Below, in pieces: positions 25,353 to 34,795 of a stretch of 64,000 nt of DNA. The translations under genes and the position numbers were made by a program. Positions within the stretch are counted from its first letter, which is position 1; the number at the start of each line of letters is the position of its first letter. The notes beneath the pieces are model-generated. The model was not told where the DNA came from, did no database searches, and was given only the letters and a program-made list of their open reading frames with translations. The stretch is from Lachnospiraceae bacterium (GTDB lineage: Bacteria > Bacillota > Clostridia > Lachnospirales > Lachnospiraceae), in NCBI GenBank assembly GCA_016287675.1, contig JAEFAR010000003.1:1-64000 (forward strand). Direction: 5' to 3'.

Positions 25353-25392
25353 AAAGAGGCAGTCGTAAAAGACTGCCTCTTTGTTTTCTTTT
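25353..25392 (+). terminator. Terminator after the exported protein gene
   Basis: AAGAGGCAGTC and GACTGCCTCTT form an 11-bp stem over GTAAAA, followed by TGTTTTCTTTT. It also lies at the end of the convergent small gene. Confidence 0.82.
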
Positions 25393-25407
25393 ACTTTTCC
25401 GCGATCA

Positions 25408-25821
25408 TCAAAGTTTTGCCGCCAGGTCGCTTCTTATGGACTGAACCTTTGCAATTGCGTTGTCACACTGTCTCTTTGCATCTCTGATCTTTGACTGTAC
25501 CCAAATGTCCATGATGAGTCCGTCAAAAACGAAATCCGCTATGGTAAGGAAATCATCGATGTGGATGGAACTGTATCCTCTCACATCGCGAAGCTCTTTG
25601 TCAAACTTCTGCAGTGCATACTTTGCTTCCTGTATCTCTCTTTCTGCTTTTCCCATTTTGCTGTGCTTTACCAGTCCCGCGATGGTGTCGCCTCCGAAGA
25701 TATCAAAAAGGCCCCAGTTTCCGGCGCTGTTAAGATAGTTCTTTGCGTTCCTCAAATGATAAAGGGCTTCATCAGCCGCATCGATAGCTTCTTCTATTTC
25801 TCTTCTCATTAAATCGCTCAT
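25408..25821 (-). CDS. Conserved hypothetical protein, helical
   Basis: The 137-residue soluble protein is largely helical. Two basic/acidic helices flank the segment LFDIFGGDTIAGLVKHSKMG, which looks like the conserved core. AAAGGA precedes the ATG. It is monocistronic and convergent with the exported protein gene. I do not recognise a characterised family. Confidence 0.6.
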   Translation of the reverse strand: MSDLMRREIEEAIDAADEALYHLRNAKNYLNSAGNWGLFDIFGGDTIAGLVKHSKMGKAEREIQEAKYALQKFDKELRDVRGYSSIHIDDFLTIADFVFDGLIMDIWVQSKIRDAKRQCDNAIAKVQSIRSDLAAKL

Positions 25822-25971
25822 TATCTATCCTTTCTCATGTAACACCAATAAGCTACTGATATTTTAACATATATATCTTTTCGGTTTAAACATATTTTTT
25901 GCCAAAATAAATGTATTTAATTTGCAATTTCGACCATCTTTTGCCAAAGGAATAGGCAGATGATTTTCATA

Positions 25972-25980
25972 TGCTATAAT
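25972..25980 (+). promoter_or_regulatory. Extended -10 promoter for the PL11 gene
   Basis: TGCTATAAT is an extended -10 box; no good -35 is present. The start codon is 48 bases downstream. Confidence 0.45.
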
Positions 25981-26027
25981 GAAAAAGCGGGCTTATCCGT
26001 AATAAAGATCCGATCCAGGAGAAAAAG

Positions 26028-28079
26028 ATGAAGAAAAGATTTTATGTATTGATGTTTACAACTATTTTGGCCATTTCAACAGTCGGGGGATGCGGAAACA
26101 CCGATGCGGGCAATGCAGTCGAAACCCCTGCTGCAGAAAGCGATGCACCGACTCCCACCTCCACTTCCACTCCCACTCCCTCTCCCACAGAGACACCCAC
26201 TCCGGAGCCTCTGCTTTTCATCCCGGGGGACAGATCCTATACCACAAACTATGATGTGGCTCCGGGGAATTACAATCCTGCTGAAACTCTTTCCACAAGA
26301 GCCTTCTCCGCCATCAGGACAGATGAGGGTGTTTTCCTTTCCTGGAGAAGTTTCGGAGACAAGGACGAAGTCTTCACGGTTAAAAAAGGCGATAAGATCA
26401 TCTACACGGGGAAACTTACCAATTTCCTCGATACGGAAGGAAAAGCTGCGGACAGATACACCCTCGGCTATTATTCCGGAAACAGTGCCGTTACGGAAGA
26501 AGCCGTTGCTTCCGCAAATCCTTACTACGAATTTGCTCTTAACTACCCCTGGGACACTCTCCTTCCCAACAACAAACACTCCAAACACACCGCGAACGAC
26601 ATGTCCGTAGGAGATCTGGACGGAGACGGTGAACTTGAGATCGTTTTAAAGTGGGATTCCGAAGATGCTCAGGACAATTCAAAGGACGGCTGGACGGGAA
26701 CCACAATACTGGATGCCTACAAGCTGGATTTTAACACCTCGGAAGCAAAGCTCATGTGGAGGATAGATCTGGGGATCAACATCCGTTCCGGTGCTCATTA
26801 CACTCAGTTTCAGGTCTGGGATTACGACGGAGACGGCGTAGCGGAAGTCATCTGCAAAACTGCTGACGGAACAACCACCTATGACTCCGAGCTCAATGAG
26901 ACCGGCCATGTGGGTGCCGTTTCCATGTCCTCTCTCAAAACCAATACCACCAAACAGGACAACGATCACAGGGCATACACCGGTCGCATCCTTTCAGGTC
27001 CCGAGTATCTCACGGCCTTTGACGGCAGGACCGGAAAGATCATCGACACGGTTGATTACATTCCTTCCAGAGGTCCCGAAAACAGCAAGGGTGAAGCAGA
27101 CATGAAATCCTGGGGCGACACCTACGGAAACCGTGTCGATCGTTTCCTTGCCGCAACCGCCTACATCGACGGAGGCAGCCCCGCCGCTGTCTTCTGCAGA
27201 GGCTACTATGCCCGCACCACACTCACCGCCTGGAAACTTGTTGACAGAAAGCTCACCCTCGCCTGGTACTTTGATGCACCCAGCGATTCATTATATGCAG
27301 GTCAGGGGGATCACGGACTTTCCGTAAACGATGTGGATAGAGACGGTTTCGACGAGATCATCTACGGTTCTCTCTGCCTCGATAACGACGGTTCCGTTCT
27401 CTACTGCACGGGCCTGGGTCACGGAGATGCCATGCATGTCAGCGATTTTGACTACGACGGCAGGATCGAGGTCTTCCAGGTACATGAATCCGGAAGCGCA
27501 AAGTACCACATCGAGCTTCACGATGCGGAAACAGGCGAGATCCTCTGGGGCGTAAACACCGGTAAGGACACGGGCCGTGGCATGGCAGCAGACATCGATC
27601 CCCGTTACGAAGGTGCCGAAATGTGGGGCGCCGTAAACGGTAACACATTTGACTGCAAGGGAAATGTGATCTACACGGGCAAAAAACCTTCCGTCAATTT
27701 CTCGATCTTCTGGGACGGTGATCTCCTTACGGAACTTTTCGATCACACAAATTACATTCCGGAAGTCCAGAAATGGGACTACGAAAAGCAGCGATCCAAA
27801 GCAATCCTTTCCGCTGTGGGTACTACCACCAACAACGGAACGAAAGCAAATCCCTGCATCATTGGAGACATTATCGGTGACTGGCGTGAGGAAATGGTCC
27901 TCCGCTGTACCTCAGATCCTTCAAAGATCAGGATCTACACTTCACCTATCGAAACAGAATACGCTGCCCCCTGCCTTCTCCTTCACAGAGCCTATCGCGA
28001 AGGTCTGGCATGGCAGAATTCTGCTTACAACCAGCCTGCAAACCTTGAAATACCTCTTAAGGAATACATATATAAATAA
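26028..28079 (+). CDS. Rhamnogalacturonan lyase lipoprotein (PL11)
   Basis: A 683-residue surface lipoprotein. The signal ends STVGGC with Cys22, followed by a Pro/Thr-rich linker (about 36-62). The catalytic domain is an eight-bladed propeller of the PL11 (YesW/YesX) type, with calcium-binding blade loops visible as DLDGDGELEI, DYDGDGVAEV, DVDRDGFDEI and DFDYDGRIEV. PL11 enzymes cleave the rhamnogalacturonan I backbone of pectin by beta-elimination. Length agrees with the family plus linker. AGGAG precedes the ATG. No transporter for the products is adjacent. Confidence 0.92.
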   Translation: MKKRFYVLMFTTILAISTVGGCGNTDAGNAVETPAAESDAPTPTSTSTPTPSPTETPTPEPLLFIPGDRSYTTNYDVAPGNYNPAETLSTRAFSAIRTDEGVFLSWRSFGDKDEVFTVKKGDKIIYTGKLTNFLDTEGKAADRYTLGYYSGNSAVTEEAVASANPYYEFALNYPWDTLLPNNKHSKHTANDMSVGDLDGDGELEIVLKWDSEDAQDNSKDGWTGTTILDAYKLDFNTSEAKLMWRIDLGINIRSGAHYTQFQVWDYDGDGVAEVICKTADGTTTYDSELNETGHVGAVSMSSLKTNTTKQDNDHRAYTGRILSGPEYLTAFDGRTGKIIDTVDYIPSRGPENSKGEADMKSWGDTYGNRVDRFLAATAYIDGGSPAAVFCRGYYARTTLTAWKLVDRKLTLAWYFDAPSDSLYAGQGDHGLSVNDVDRDGFDEIIYGSLCLDNDGSVLYCTGLGHGDAMHVSDFDYDGRIEVFQVHESGSAKYHIELHDAETGEILWGVNTGKDTGRGMAADIDPRYEGAEMWGAVNGNTFDCKGNVIYTGKKPSVNFSIFWDGDLLTELFDHTNYIPEVQKWDYEKQRSKAILSAVGTTTNNGTKANPCIIGDIIGDWREEMVLRCTSDPSKIRIYTSPIETEYAAPCLLLHRAYREGLAWQNSAYNQPANLEIPLKEYIYK

Positions 28080-28125
28080 ATGACGATCTTTTCGCACAAA
28101 TTTGTCTGTCCTTTTCAGTCATTAT

Positions 28126-28146
28126 ATGATATATTATTTATATCAT
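28126..28146. promoter_or_regulatory. ATGATATA/TATATCAT palindrome upstream of GH31
   Basis: ATGATATA and TATATCAT are perfect 8-bp arms around a 5-base centre. The flank TATATCATTTAAAAG resembles elements near 49930 and 54580 in the mannan locus. Candidate operator about 100 bases before the GH31 start. Confidence 0.45.
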
Positions 28147-28244
28147 TTAAAAGCTGTCATTTTAGGCATATGTATTCATATAACCGTGAAGGCATATATC
28201 ATTATAGCATTTAATGGCAGCATGATTTAAAGGAGAGATGAATC

Positions 28245-31200
28245 ATGTTCCTAAACGAGCAAGTCAATGTCCCCACAGGCGGAAAATACGGCCTGTCCAT
28301 CCGCTATTCCAATGCTGCGGGATCCGATAAAGAGATCACAGTATCAACCGGCGGACAGGAAAAGGCCCTCATTCTTAAACCGACATTAAACGGATCCACC
28401 TACGCCGAAGCTGTGATCGGATTCACACTGCTTCCCCATGCAAATGCCGTAACGGTTTCTGTTCCGGAGGGAGACGGAAAATCCCCGAAGATCGATTCCA
28501 TAAAGCCTTTCAGAATGTATGAGGCAGCAGACGCCGAATTAAAAGGCTCCCTGACTCTTGAAGACTTTGAAGCGGGAAATCCGGTTTTTCTTAATGACGG
28601 AGACGAAATGATCTTTAAGATCAGAGCAGCTTCTGCGGGAAACTATGCTTTGAAGTTCCGTTACGGTGCGGAGGATACCGATTCGGAGCCTCAGAGCATC
28701 ACTGTTTTTGTTAACGACATCAAAAAAACACACTATCTCGCTTCCCTTAGGGACCGCATTGCAAGATCTGACTCTCTGATGAACGTAACACTAAAAAAAG
28801 GCTCAAATATCTTAAGGATCCTTAAAGAAGAAAGCGATACGGGGAACATCATCCTTGATCATGTCGGGCTGTACGATCTCACTCCCACCTATATCGGAAA
28901 CGTCATTTCGGTAAAAGAGTCCATGTCCTCTTTTGTTTTTGCATGCGAAAACGCTGATGTTATGATCTCCCCCATGAATGAAAATTCCGTAAGGATCTTT
29001 GCGGATCCCACAGGGAGATTTGAACGGACCTATGATTCTTTTACAGTCATCAACGACTTCCCCACATCGGATTTTTCCGAGTTTTCAGAGTCCAAAGATG
29101 CCTACATCCTGAGCCTTAAGGAATTTTCCCTTCGGATCTTCAAAAAGCCTTTCAGGATCGAGTACATAGACAACAAAGGCAATGTAATAGCATCAAACGA
29201 CAGGCTGTCAATGGGATGGACCGAAACAGGCGAATGCTTTGTAAACAACAGGCTCTTCCCCGACGAACGCTTCTACGGTCTCGGAGAAAAGCTCTCAGGC
29301 TTTGAACACACGGGACAAAAAATGCAGATGTGGGCCGTTGATGCTTACGGCAATCTGAACGATTCTTCCGTTCCTTCCTGGGAAAACGGCAAATGGTACA
29401 TGTCAAATCCGTATTTCATCAGTAATCGGGGCTATTCGATCCTCTTCGACAATTCCTCTTTTACTGAATTTGATATGGGTAACACAGACCCATCGATCTG
29501 CACCTTCGGAAGCAGAAATCCGAATCCGGGAGGGGATCTGATCTATTATTTCATTTACGGTCCCTCCATCAAAAAACTGACAAAGACCTATACGGATCTG
29601 GCAGGCAAAAGCTTTTTTGCACCCAAATGGGCTCTTGGTAACATCCAGTGCCACTACGGCTACACCCAGGCGGACATAGAAAGAGTCGCAAAGACTTACA
29701 GAGAAAAGGGCATCCCCATTGATGTCATCCTTTCGGACATAGAATGGTACGAGTACCTTTGCGCTCCCACCCTTTTCAGCAAAAAGAACTACCCCGATCC
29801 GGACAGGATGTTCAGACTCCTTTCAGCGCTCAACATCCGATACGGTCTCATCAACGATCCCAACGTTACCGACAGGGACAACAATCCCGATTTTGAGGAA
29901 GGTGAGAAAAACGGTTATTTCGTCAAAGACATTACAGGTAAGACCAAAAAGATAACCTGGCCCTGGGGCGGTCCTTCCGGCCTTGTGGATTTCTTTAATC
30001 CCGATGCCTCAAAGTGGTGGGGGAGACTGCTTGATACGATCATTGATCAGGGAGTGACCTGCATGTGGCTGGACATGAACGAGCCTTCAAAATACAATCC
30101 CGACTGGTACTTTTGGAACGAGACCGGCAAGCCTTACGGTTCCTTCAACGAAGTCAAGAATGCCTATGCCATCATGCACCAGAAAGCAGTTTACAGAAAG
30201 ATGACGGAAGGCGGAAAAAGAGCCTTTCTTCAGACCCGCTCGGGCTACAGCGGTACTCACCGGTACGCTTCGCCATGGACGGGCGACATCCAGGGAAGCT
30301 GTCAATCCATGCGGGAGCAGCTGATCCTCGGCCTCGGGCTCTCGCTCTCGGGTTACAATTACTGGGGCTTTGACATCGGCGGCTTCTTTACAACCATAAC
30401 CGACAACATGTACAAGCGCTGGGTTGAGCTTGCTACTTTCACGCCCATCCACAGATTCCACTACTGTGAAGGTGTCGAGGAAAAGGAGCCCTGGACCCAC
30501 AATGCCCTTGAATTGTCAAAGAAATACATAAACTTGCGATACAGGATGATCCCTTACATGTACTCCGTGACAGCAGACAGCATCATCGGTACGGGGCTCG
30601 AAGAGAATTACAGTTCAAACGGAAGCGGCCTTCCTCTTGTAAGGCCCATGCTCATGGAATTCCCCGAGGACAACGAGACCTACGGCATAGATTACGAGTT
30701 CATGTGCGGCCCTTCTCTCCTGGTAGCTCCGGTCTGTGATGATTCCGAAACAAAGGATGTCTACCTGCCCAAGGGCATATGGTACGATTACAGCGATCCC
30801 AAGCATATGATCGAAGGCGGAAGGCACATCACTTACCACGCTCCCTACGATGTACTGCCTTTGTTCGTAAAGGAAGGTTCCATCATTCCCGGTCAGTCGG
30901 ACAGACAGTTTATGGAGGATCCAAACGCTTCGGACACTGTGACCTTTGACATCTACCCCACCGTGGAAGACAGCGTTTTCTCTTTTGTACTTTATGAAGA
31001 CGACGGAAAGACCGACAGATACTCCATCGGAGAATATGCTCTCACAAACATCAGATGTACCATAAGGAACAGTCCAAACGAAGATCTTGCAGAGGTTGTT
31101 TTTAAAGAGCGTACAGGATTTTACAAGGACATCCCCGAACGTGACTATATCATAAGGCTGCATTGCAGTTCCTATTTTCTGGTGACGGTTGCAAAGGATT

Positions 31201-31367
31201 CAAGAATACTGGAAAGAGTCCCCGGAAACCTCGGATTCGAAAAAATGCCTGAATGTGTCCTCATGGATGCTACAGATCAGGTCTGCATCGTAAAAGTCAG
31301 AGACAACGGATCGGGCTTTACTCTTCTCTTCACAGGGATCAGATCCTGTCCGGGAGAGAACTCATAA
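28245..31367 (+). CDS. GH31 alpha-glycosidase with two N-terminal carbohydrate-binding-like modules
   Basis: The 1040-residue product has two jelly-roll modules (about 1-95 and 98-215; the first looks clipped at its N-terminus) and a GH31 domain (about 230-950). The nucleophile is Asp610 in WLDMNEP and the acid/base Asp681 in WTGD; both are the classical GH31 residues, and NERFYGLGE-like FYGLGEK precedes. No signal peptide is visible, so it is cytoplasmic or exported by another route. Family members remove alpha-linked glucose or xylose; specificity is open. AAAGGAG lies upstream. A palindromic site related to those of the mannan locus precedes it. Confidence 0.88.
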   Translation: MFLNEQVNVPTGGKYGLSIRYSNAAGSDKEITVSTGGQEKALILKPTLNGSTYAEAVIGFTLLPHANAVTVSVPEGDGKSPKIDSIKPFRMYEAADAELKGSLTLEDFEAGNPVFLNDGDEMIFKIRAASAGNYALKFRYGAEDTDSEPQSITVFVNDIKKTHYLASLRDRIARSDSLMNVTLKKGSNILRILKEESDTGNIILDHVGLYDLTPTYIGNVISVKESMSSFVFACENADVMISPMNENSVRIFADPTGRFERTYDSFTVINDFPTSDFSEFSESKDAYILSLKEFSLRIFKKPFRIEYIDNKGNVIASNDRLSMGWTETGECFVNNRLFPDERFYGLGEKLSGFEHTGQKMQMWAVDAYGNLNDSSVPSWENGKWYMSNPYFISNRGYSILFDNSSFTEFDMGNTDPSICTFGSRNPNPGGDLIYYFIYGPSIKKLTKTYTDLAGKSFFAPKWALGNIQCHYGYTQADIERVAKTYREKGIPIDVILSDIEWYEYLCAPTLFSKKNYPDPDRMFRLLSALNIRYGLINDPNVTDRDNNPDFEEGEKNGYFVKDITGKTKKITWPWGGPSGLVDFFNPDASKWWGRLLDTIIDQGVTCMWLDMNEPSKYNPDWYFWNETGKPYGSFNEVKNAYAIMHQKAVYRKMTEGGKRAFLQTRSGYSGTHRYASPWTGDIQGSCQSMREQLILGLGLSLSGYNYWGFDIGGFFTTITDNMYKRWVELATFTPIHRFHYCEGVEEKEPWTHNALELSKKYINLRYRMIPYMYSVTADSIIGTGLEENYSSNGSGLPLVRPMLMEFPEDNETYGIDYEFMCGPSLLVAPVCDDSETKDVYLPKGIWYDYSDPKHMIEGGRHITYHAPYDVLPLFVKEGSIIPGQSDRQFMEDPNASDTVTFDIYPTVEDSVFSFVLYEDDGKTDRYSIGEYALTNIRCTIRNSPNEDLAEVVFKERTGFYKDIPERDYIIRLHCSSYFLVTVAKDSRILERVPGNLGFEKMPECVLMDATDQVCIVKVRDNGSGFTLLFTGIRSCPGENS

Positions 31368-31413
31368 AAAAAGCAGCCGGTACATATCGTAAATGATATG
31401 TACCGGCTTTTTT
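31366..31413. terminator. Bidirectional terminator between two convergent GH31 genes
   Basis: AGCCGGTACATATC and GATATGTACCGGCT form a 14-bp stem with A and T tracts on both sides. Confidence 0.92.
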
Positions 31414-33818
31414 TAAACATCAAGAACTTCTTTTAAGCGTCTTTCAAAGATCATTGGAAGCTCAGCTTCTTCGATGATCTTTTCAAACTCTCTCGGTCTG
31501 CTTCTTAAGATCTTTCCGGAGAGTTCATCCTTCGTTCTCGTATCGCATTCAAAGAAAGTGATCTCCCGTAGCAATGCTGCCGTAAGCTCCGCCTCAAAGT
31601 TTTCTTCGAACCTCACTTCAATCTCAAACTCATCCCCCGCCCTGACATCTAAGATCTCAACACTCAGACATCCGTTGTCGTCTGTCAGCGCATCCTGAAG
31701 GACATTGTTCTTAAGGAGGGTAACATCGCCGTATGCAATGTTCTTAAACAAAAGCAGGAACGAACGATCTTTTTTGTATACTCCCTTCACTTCTTCAGTT
31801 GCTTTTATCGAAAGCTTCAGGGTGTTCCCTGAGATCATTTCTGAGGAAAAGAATGTGTTGAACCTTGTCCCTTCCGTATCCTCATGAAGCACATACTCTC
31901 CGTCACCGTTAAAGATCATGACTTCAACCTTTTCGGGATTGTCTGTGTGGTTACCGTGTCTTCTCGAATCAAGGACGAAAAAGCTTCCTTCTCTTGCAAA
32001 AACGGGGATGGAATCCAGGTACCGCACTGCTTTGATCATTTTTCCGCCCTTGTGTATATCTCCCGTAAACAGATCCGTCCATTTTCCTTCCGGCAGCCAC
32101 ACATTTGTCTCCGACATGCCGTACTCTTTCGACTTTCTGATAACGGGGGCCACCAGGAAGTTTTTGCCGAACATGTACTGATCTCTCGCCTTATAGGCTT
32201 CTTCCTTTTCCGGATACTGCCAGTACATGGGTTCGATCAGGGGGATGGCCTTATCTCTTGTTTCGTAAGCTGCGGAATAAAGAAAAGGTATCATCCTGTG
32301 TCTCAGTCTCAAAAACTCTTCGATGATCTTTCCCGTTCCGTTCTTATATGCCCCGGGCTCCTTCGTGAAGGTGACGCTGTTGGAGCAATGAAGCCTGTTT
32401 ATCGGTGAAAAAACGCCGAACTGCACAAATCGTACATTGAGCTCATTGTCCTTACCTCCGGCCATGTGTCCTCCGATGTCATGACTCCACCAGGAGTAAC
32501 CCACATTTGAGGCTGTGGCCGTAAAGTAGGGAAGGTACTGCATGGTCTCCCAGGTCACATGAGTGTCTCCGGAAAATCCGAGAGGATACCTGTGGGATCC
32601 TATACCGCAGTATCTGGAAAGTATCAAAGGCATATGCTCTTTCCCGCTGTCCATTGTATGATAATGATTGAGCGCAAACAGGGGATCGAGGCCTTTGACC
32701 TTCGTATGGTTGCCCTGCTGCCAGTCGATCCACCAGAAGTCCACCCCTTCATGCTCATAGGGCTTGTGGATCACATTGAAATAGGCGTTGATGTAATTAT
32801 CATCCGTAAGATCAAAGGGGATCTTTTCCTCAGTCGAAGGATCCTTTCCCATGGCCTTTGCAAATTCCGGATACATGTCTTCAAAATACCGTACACCGTC
32901 TGCGGGATGGAGGTTAAGAGTTACCTTTAGTCCCATATCGTGAAGCTTTTTGAGGAATGCTCTGTGATCCGGGAAGAGCCCCGTGTTCCAGCTGTAACCG
33001 GTCCATCCGTTGGCCCAGCCGTGAAATTCATCGTTTTTACCGTCTTCGGAAATGTGTTTCGCACGGTCAAGGCTATAGGACCAGTGCCAGTCCATGTCCA
33101 CGGTTGCCACTGTAAAGGGCACGTCATCCCTTTCGAAATTCTCCATCAGATGAGTGTACTCTTTCTGGCTGTAATCATGGTATCTGCTCCACCAGTTGCC
33201 GAGAGCGAAGCGCGGAACAAGAGGTGTCGTTCCGCAGATAGCGTAAAGAGCGGCGACAGCACCTTGATAATCGTGCCCGAAAGCAAAAACGTAAAGATCC
33301 GTCTCTTCACAGGGACGCTCTTTAAAGAGGCCGTTCTCGTCAAATACGACAGACTTGCTGTCATCTATGACCGCCACACCGTTTTGTGATGCCACGCCTT
33401 TTTCGAGCCGGACGGGACTGCTGCAGAGAGTTTCACGATCCCACCATATGACCCGGTCTCCGTTACAGCCATCCAGCGTCCTGTATGTTCCAAGCAGATT
33501 CTTTTCATCCTTAAGAAAAACCCGGGAGCCGTCTTCAAGAAAGACATAGGCATCTTCAAGGTTTTCGGTTATGGCAAGGGTAGCTCTTTCAGTCCTGATC
33601 ACAGCTTTATCATCGGAGATCTCCGACACAAAACTGTTCTTCGGAGCATTTCTGAACCACACGGTCTGCGTGGCTTCATCTATGAAGCGGTGTGCAGCGT
33701 CCTTCTCGATCCTGAACAATCTGTCCGCAAGGACCGTTATCCTGTAATCCTTAAATAAAACGATATTCTCTTTTAAAGCAGCGGGTGCTGTACGCACCCG
33801 CAAATGTCTGTCAAGCAT
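31413..33818 (-). CDS. GH31 glycoside hydrolase of the WWIDWQ type
   Basis: The 801-residue, probably cytoplasmic enzyme has a GH31 core with the nucleophile Asp365 in FWWIDWQQG and the likely acid/base Asp418 in FSGDTHVTW. These differ from the common WxDMNE/WTGD signatures and mark a separate branch of GH31. Members of this type include enzymes with activities other than alpha-glucosidase; alpha-N-acetylgalactosaminidase is one reported activity for a GH31 branch, but I cannot assign it here. A C-terminal helical extension follows the beta domain. It is the last gene of the large operon. Within the locus it may remove a capping sugar. Confidence 0.82.
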   Translation of the reverse strand: MLDRHLRVRTAPAALKENIVLFKDYRITVLADRLFRIEKDAAHRFIDEATQTVWFRNAPKNSFVSEISDDKAVIRTERATLAITENLEDAYVFLEDGSRVFLKDEKNLLGTYRTLDGCNGDRVIWWDRETLCSSPVRLEKGVASQNGVAVIDDSKSVVFDENGLFKERPCEETDLYVFAFGHDYQGAVAALYAICGTTPLVPRFALGNWWSRYHDYSQKEYTHLMENFERDDVPFTVATVDMDWHWSYSLDRAKHISEDGKNDEFHGWANGWTGYSWNTGLFPDHRAFLKKLHDMGLKVTLNLHPADGVRYFEDMYPEFAKAMGKDPSTEEKIPFDLTDDNYINAYFNVIHKPYEHEGVDFWWIDWQQGNHTKVKGLDPLFALNHYHTMDSGKEHMPLILSRYCGIGSHRYPLGFSGDTHVTWETMQYLPYFTATASNVGYSWWSHDIGGHMAGGKDNELNVRFVQFGVFSPINRLHCSNSVTFTKEPGAYKNGTGKIIEEFLRLRHRMIPFLYSAAYETRDKAIPLIEPMYWQYPEKEEAYKARDQYMFGKNFLVAPVIRKSKEYGMSETNVWLPEGKWTDLFTGDIHKGGKMIKAVRYLDSIPVFAREGSFFVLDSRRHGNHTDNPEKVEVMIFNGDGEYVLHEDTEGTRFNTFFSSEMISGNTLKLSIKATEEVKGVYKKDRSFLLLFKNIAYGDVTLLKNNVLQDALTDDNGCLSVEILDVRAGDEFEIEVRFEENFEAELTAALLREITFFECDTRTKDELSGKILRSRPREFEKIIEEAELPMIFERRLKEVLDV

Positions 33819-33838
33819 ATTTCTCCAATTCTGCCGTA

Positions 33839-34786
33839 TCAGCCTACGATACCGCTTCTCTCGATTCCTTCGGTAACCTGTCTCTGAACCACGATATAGA
33901 TAAGGATCAAAGGAATGATCACCATAAGGCTGTATGTACCCGTAAGCGCGATCGTAAGAGGCTGACCGCCTTTAAGTCCCAGTTCTCTTCCCGCTACCAT
34001 CATTCCTTCGAAGCCCATGCTCAGGAGATTTGAAAGCGTCTTGATCTTACTGAAGAACATGGTGGAGTAAAGTGTATCGGTCCACTGCCATGCAAAGGCG
34101 AACATGAAGATCGTTACAAGCATCGCCTTGGCATTGGGCAGGATAACAACAAAGAACGTCCTGAACACGCCCGAGCCGTCCACATAGGCAGCTTCCTCAA
34201 GCTCTGCGGGGAAGCCCCTGAAGTACTGTCTCATCATATAGATGTAAACACCGTTCTTAAAGCCGAAGCCCGTTATCGAAAGTATGAACAGTGGCCAGAA
34301 CGAATCAATCAGATTAATGGCCGAACCGTGAATGAGCTTTATGAGACCGAACACGTCAAAGTACCTGAAGAACAGATACATGGGTGTCTGATAGGTCATG
34401 GGCGGAGTGATGATGGTCAGGAATACCACAAGCATGATCAGGCTCTTTCCCTTAAACTCAAATCTTGCAAGACCGTATCCGATGAAGGTGCAGACCATCA
34501 TCTGGATAACGCCCGCACAAGTGGAGATCGTGAACGTATTAAAAAGTCCCTGCCAATAGCTGCGGTATGAAGCTGCTGTTTTGTAATTCCAGAATGTGAT
34601 CTTTCTCGGAATGTACACAACAAGTTTGTCCAAAAGATCGTTCTCCGACATGAAACTCATGGAGATCTTCAAAAAGATCGGAGAAAGAATGTAGTAACAA
34701 AGTCCGATCAGAATAATGTACTGAAAGGCGGTGAGAACGACCTTTCTCGTATTCTTGAACAGACGAAGTTTTTTTAATATATTCAT
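33839..34786 (-). CDS. CUT1 sugar ABC transporter permease (MalG type), second pair
   Basis: The 315-residue protein has six membrane segments and the EAA loop EEAAYVDGSGVFRTFFVVILP (the part EEAAYVDGSG at about 215) that docks the ATPase. The layout is that of MalG-type permeases. It is 20 bases upstream of the GH31 gene and 9 bases after its MalF partner gene. No ATP-binding subunit is encoded nearby, so a shared MsmX-type ATPase encoded elsewhere is expected. Confidence 0.9.
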   Translation of the reverse strand: MNILKKLRLFKNTRKVVLTAFQYIILIGLCYYILSPIFLKISMSFMSENDLLDKLVVYIPRKITFWNYKTAASYRSYWQGLFNTFTISTCAGVIQMMVCTFIGYGLARFEFKGKSLIMLVVFLTIITPPMTYQTPMYLFFRYFDVFGLIKLIHGSAINLIDSFWPLFILSITGFGFKNGVYIYMMRQYFRGFPAELEEAAYVDGSGVFRTFFVVILPNAKAMLVTIFMFAFAWQWTDTLYSTMFFSKIKTLSNLLSMGFEGMMVAGRELGLKGGQPLTIALTGTYSLMVIIPLILIYIVVQRQVTEGIERSGIVG

Positions 34787-34795
34787 GCCTTCCTC

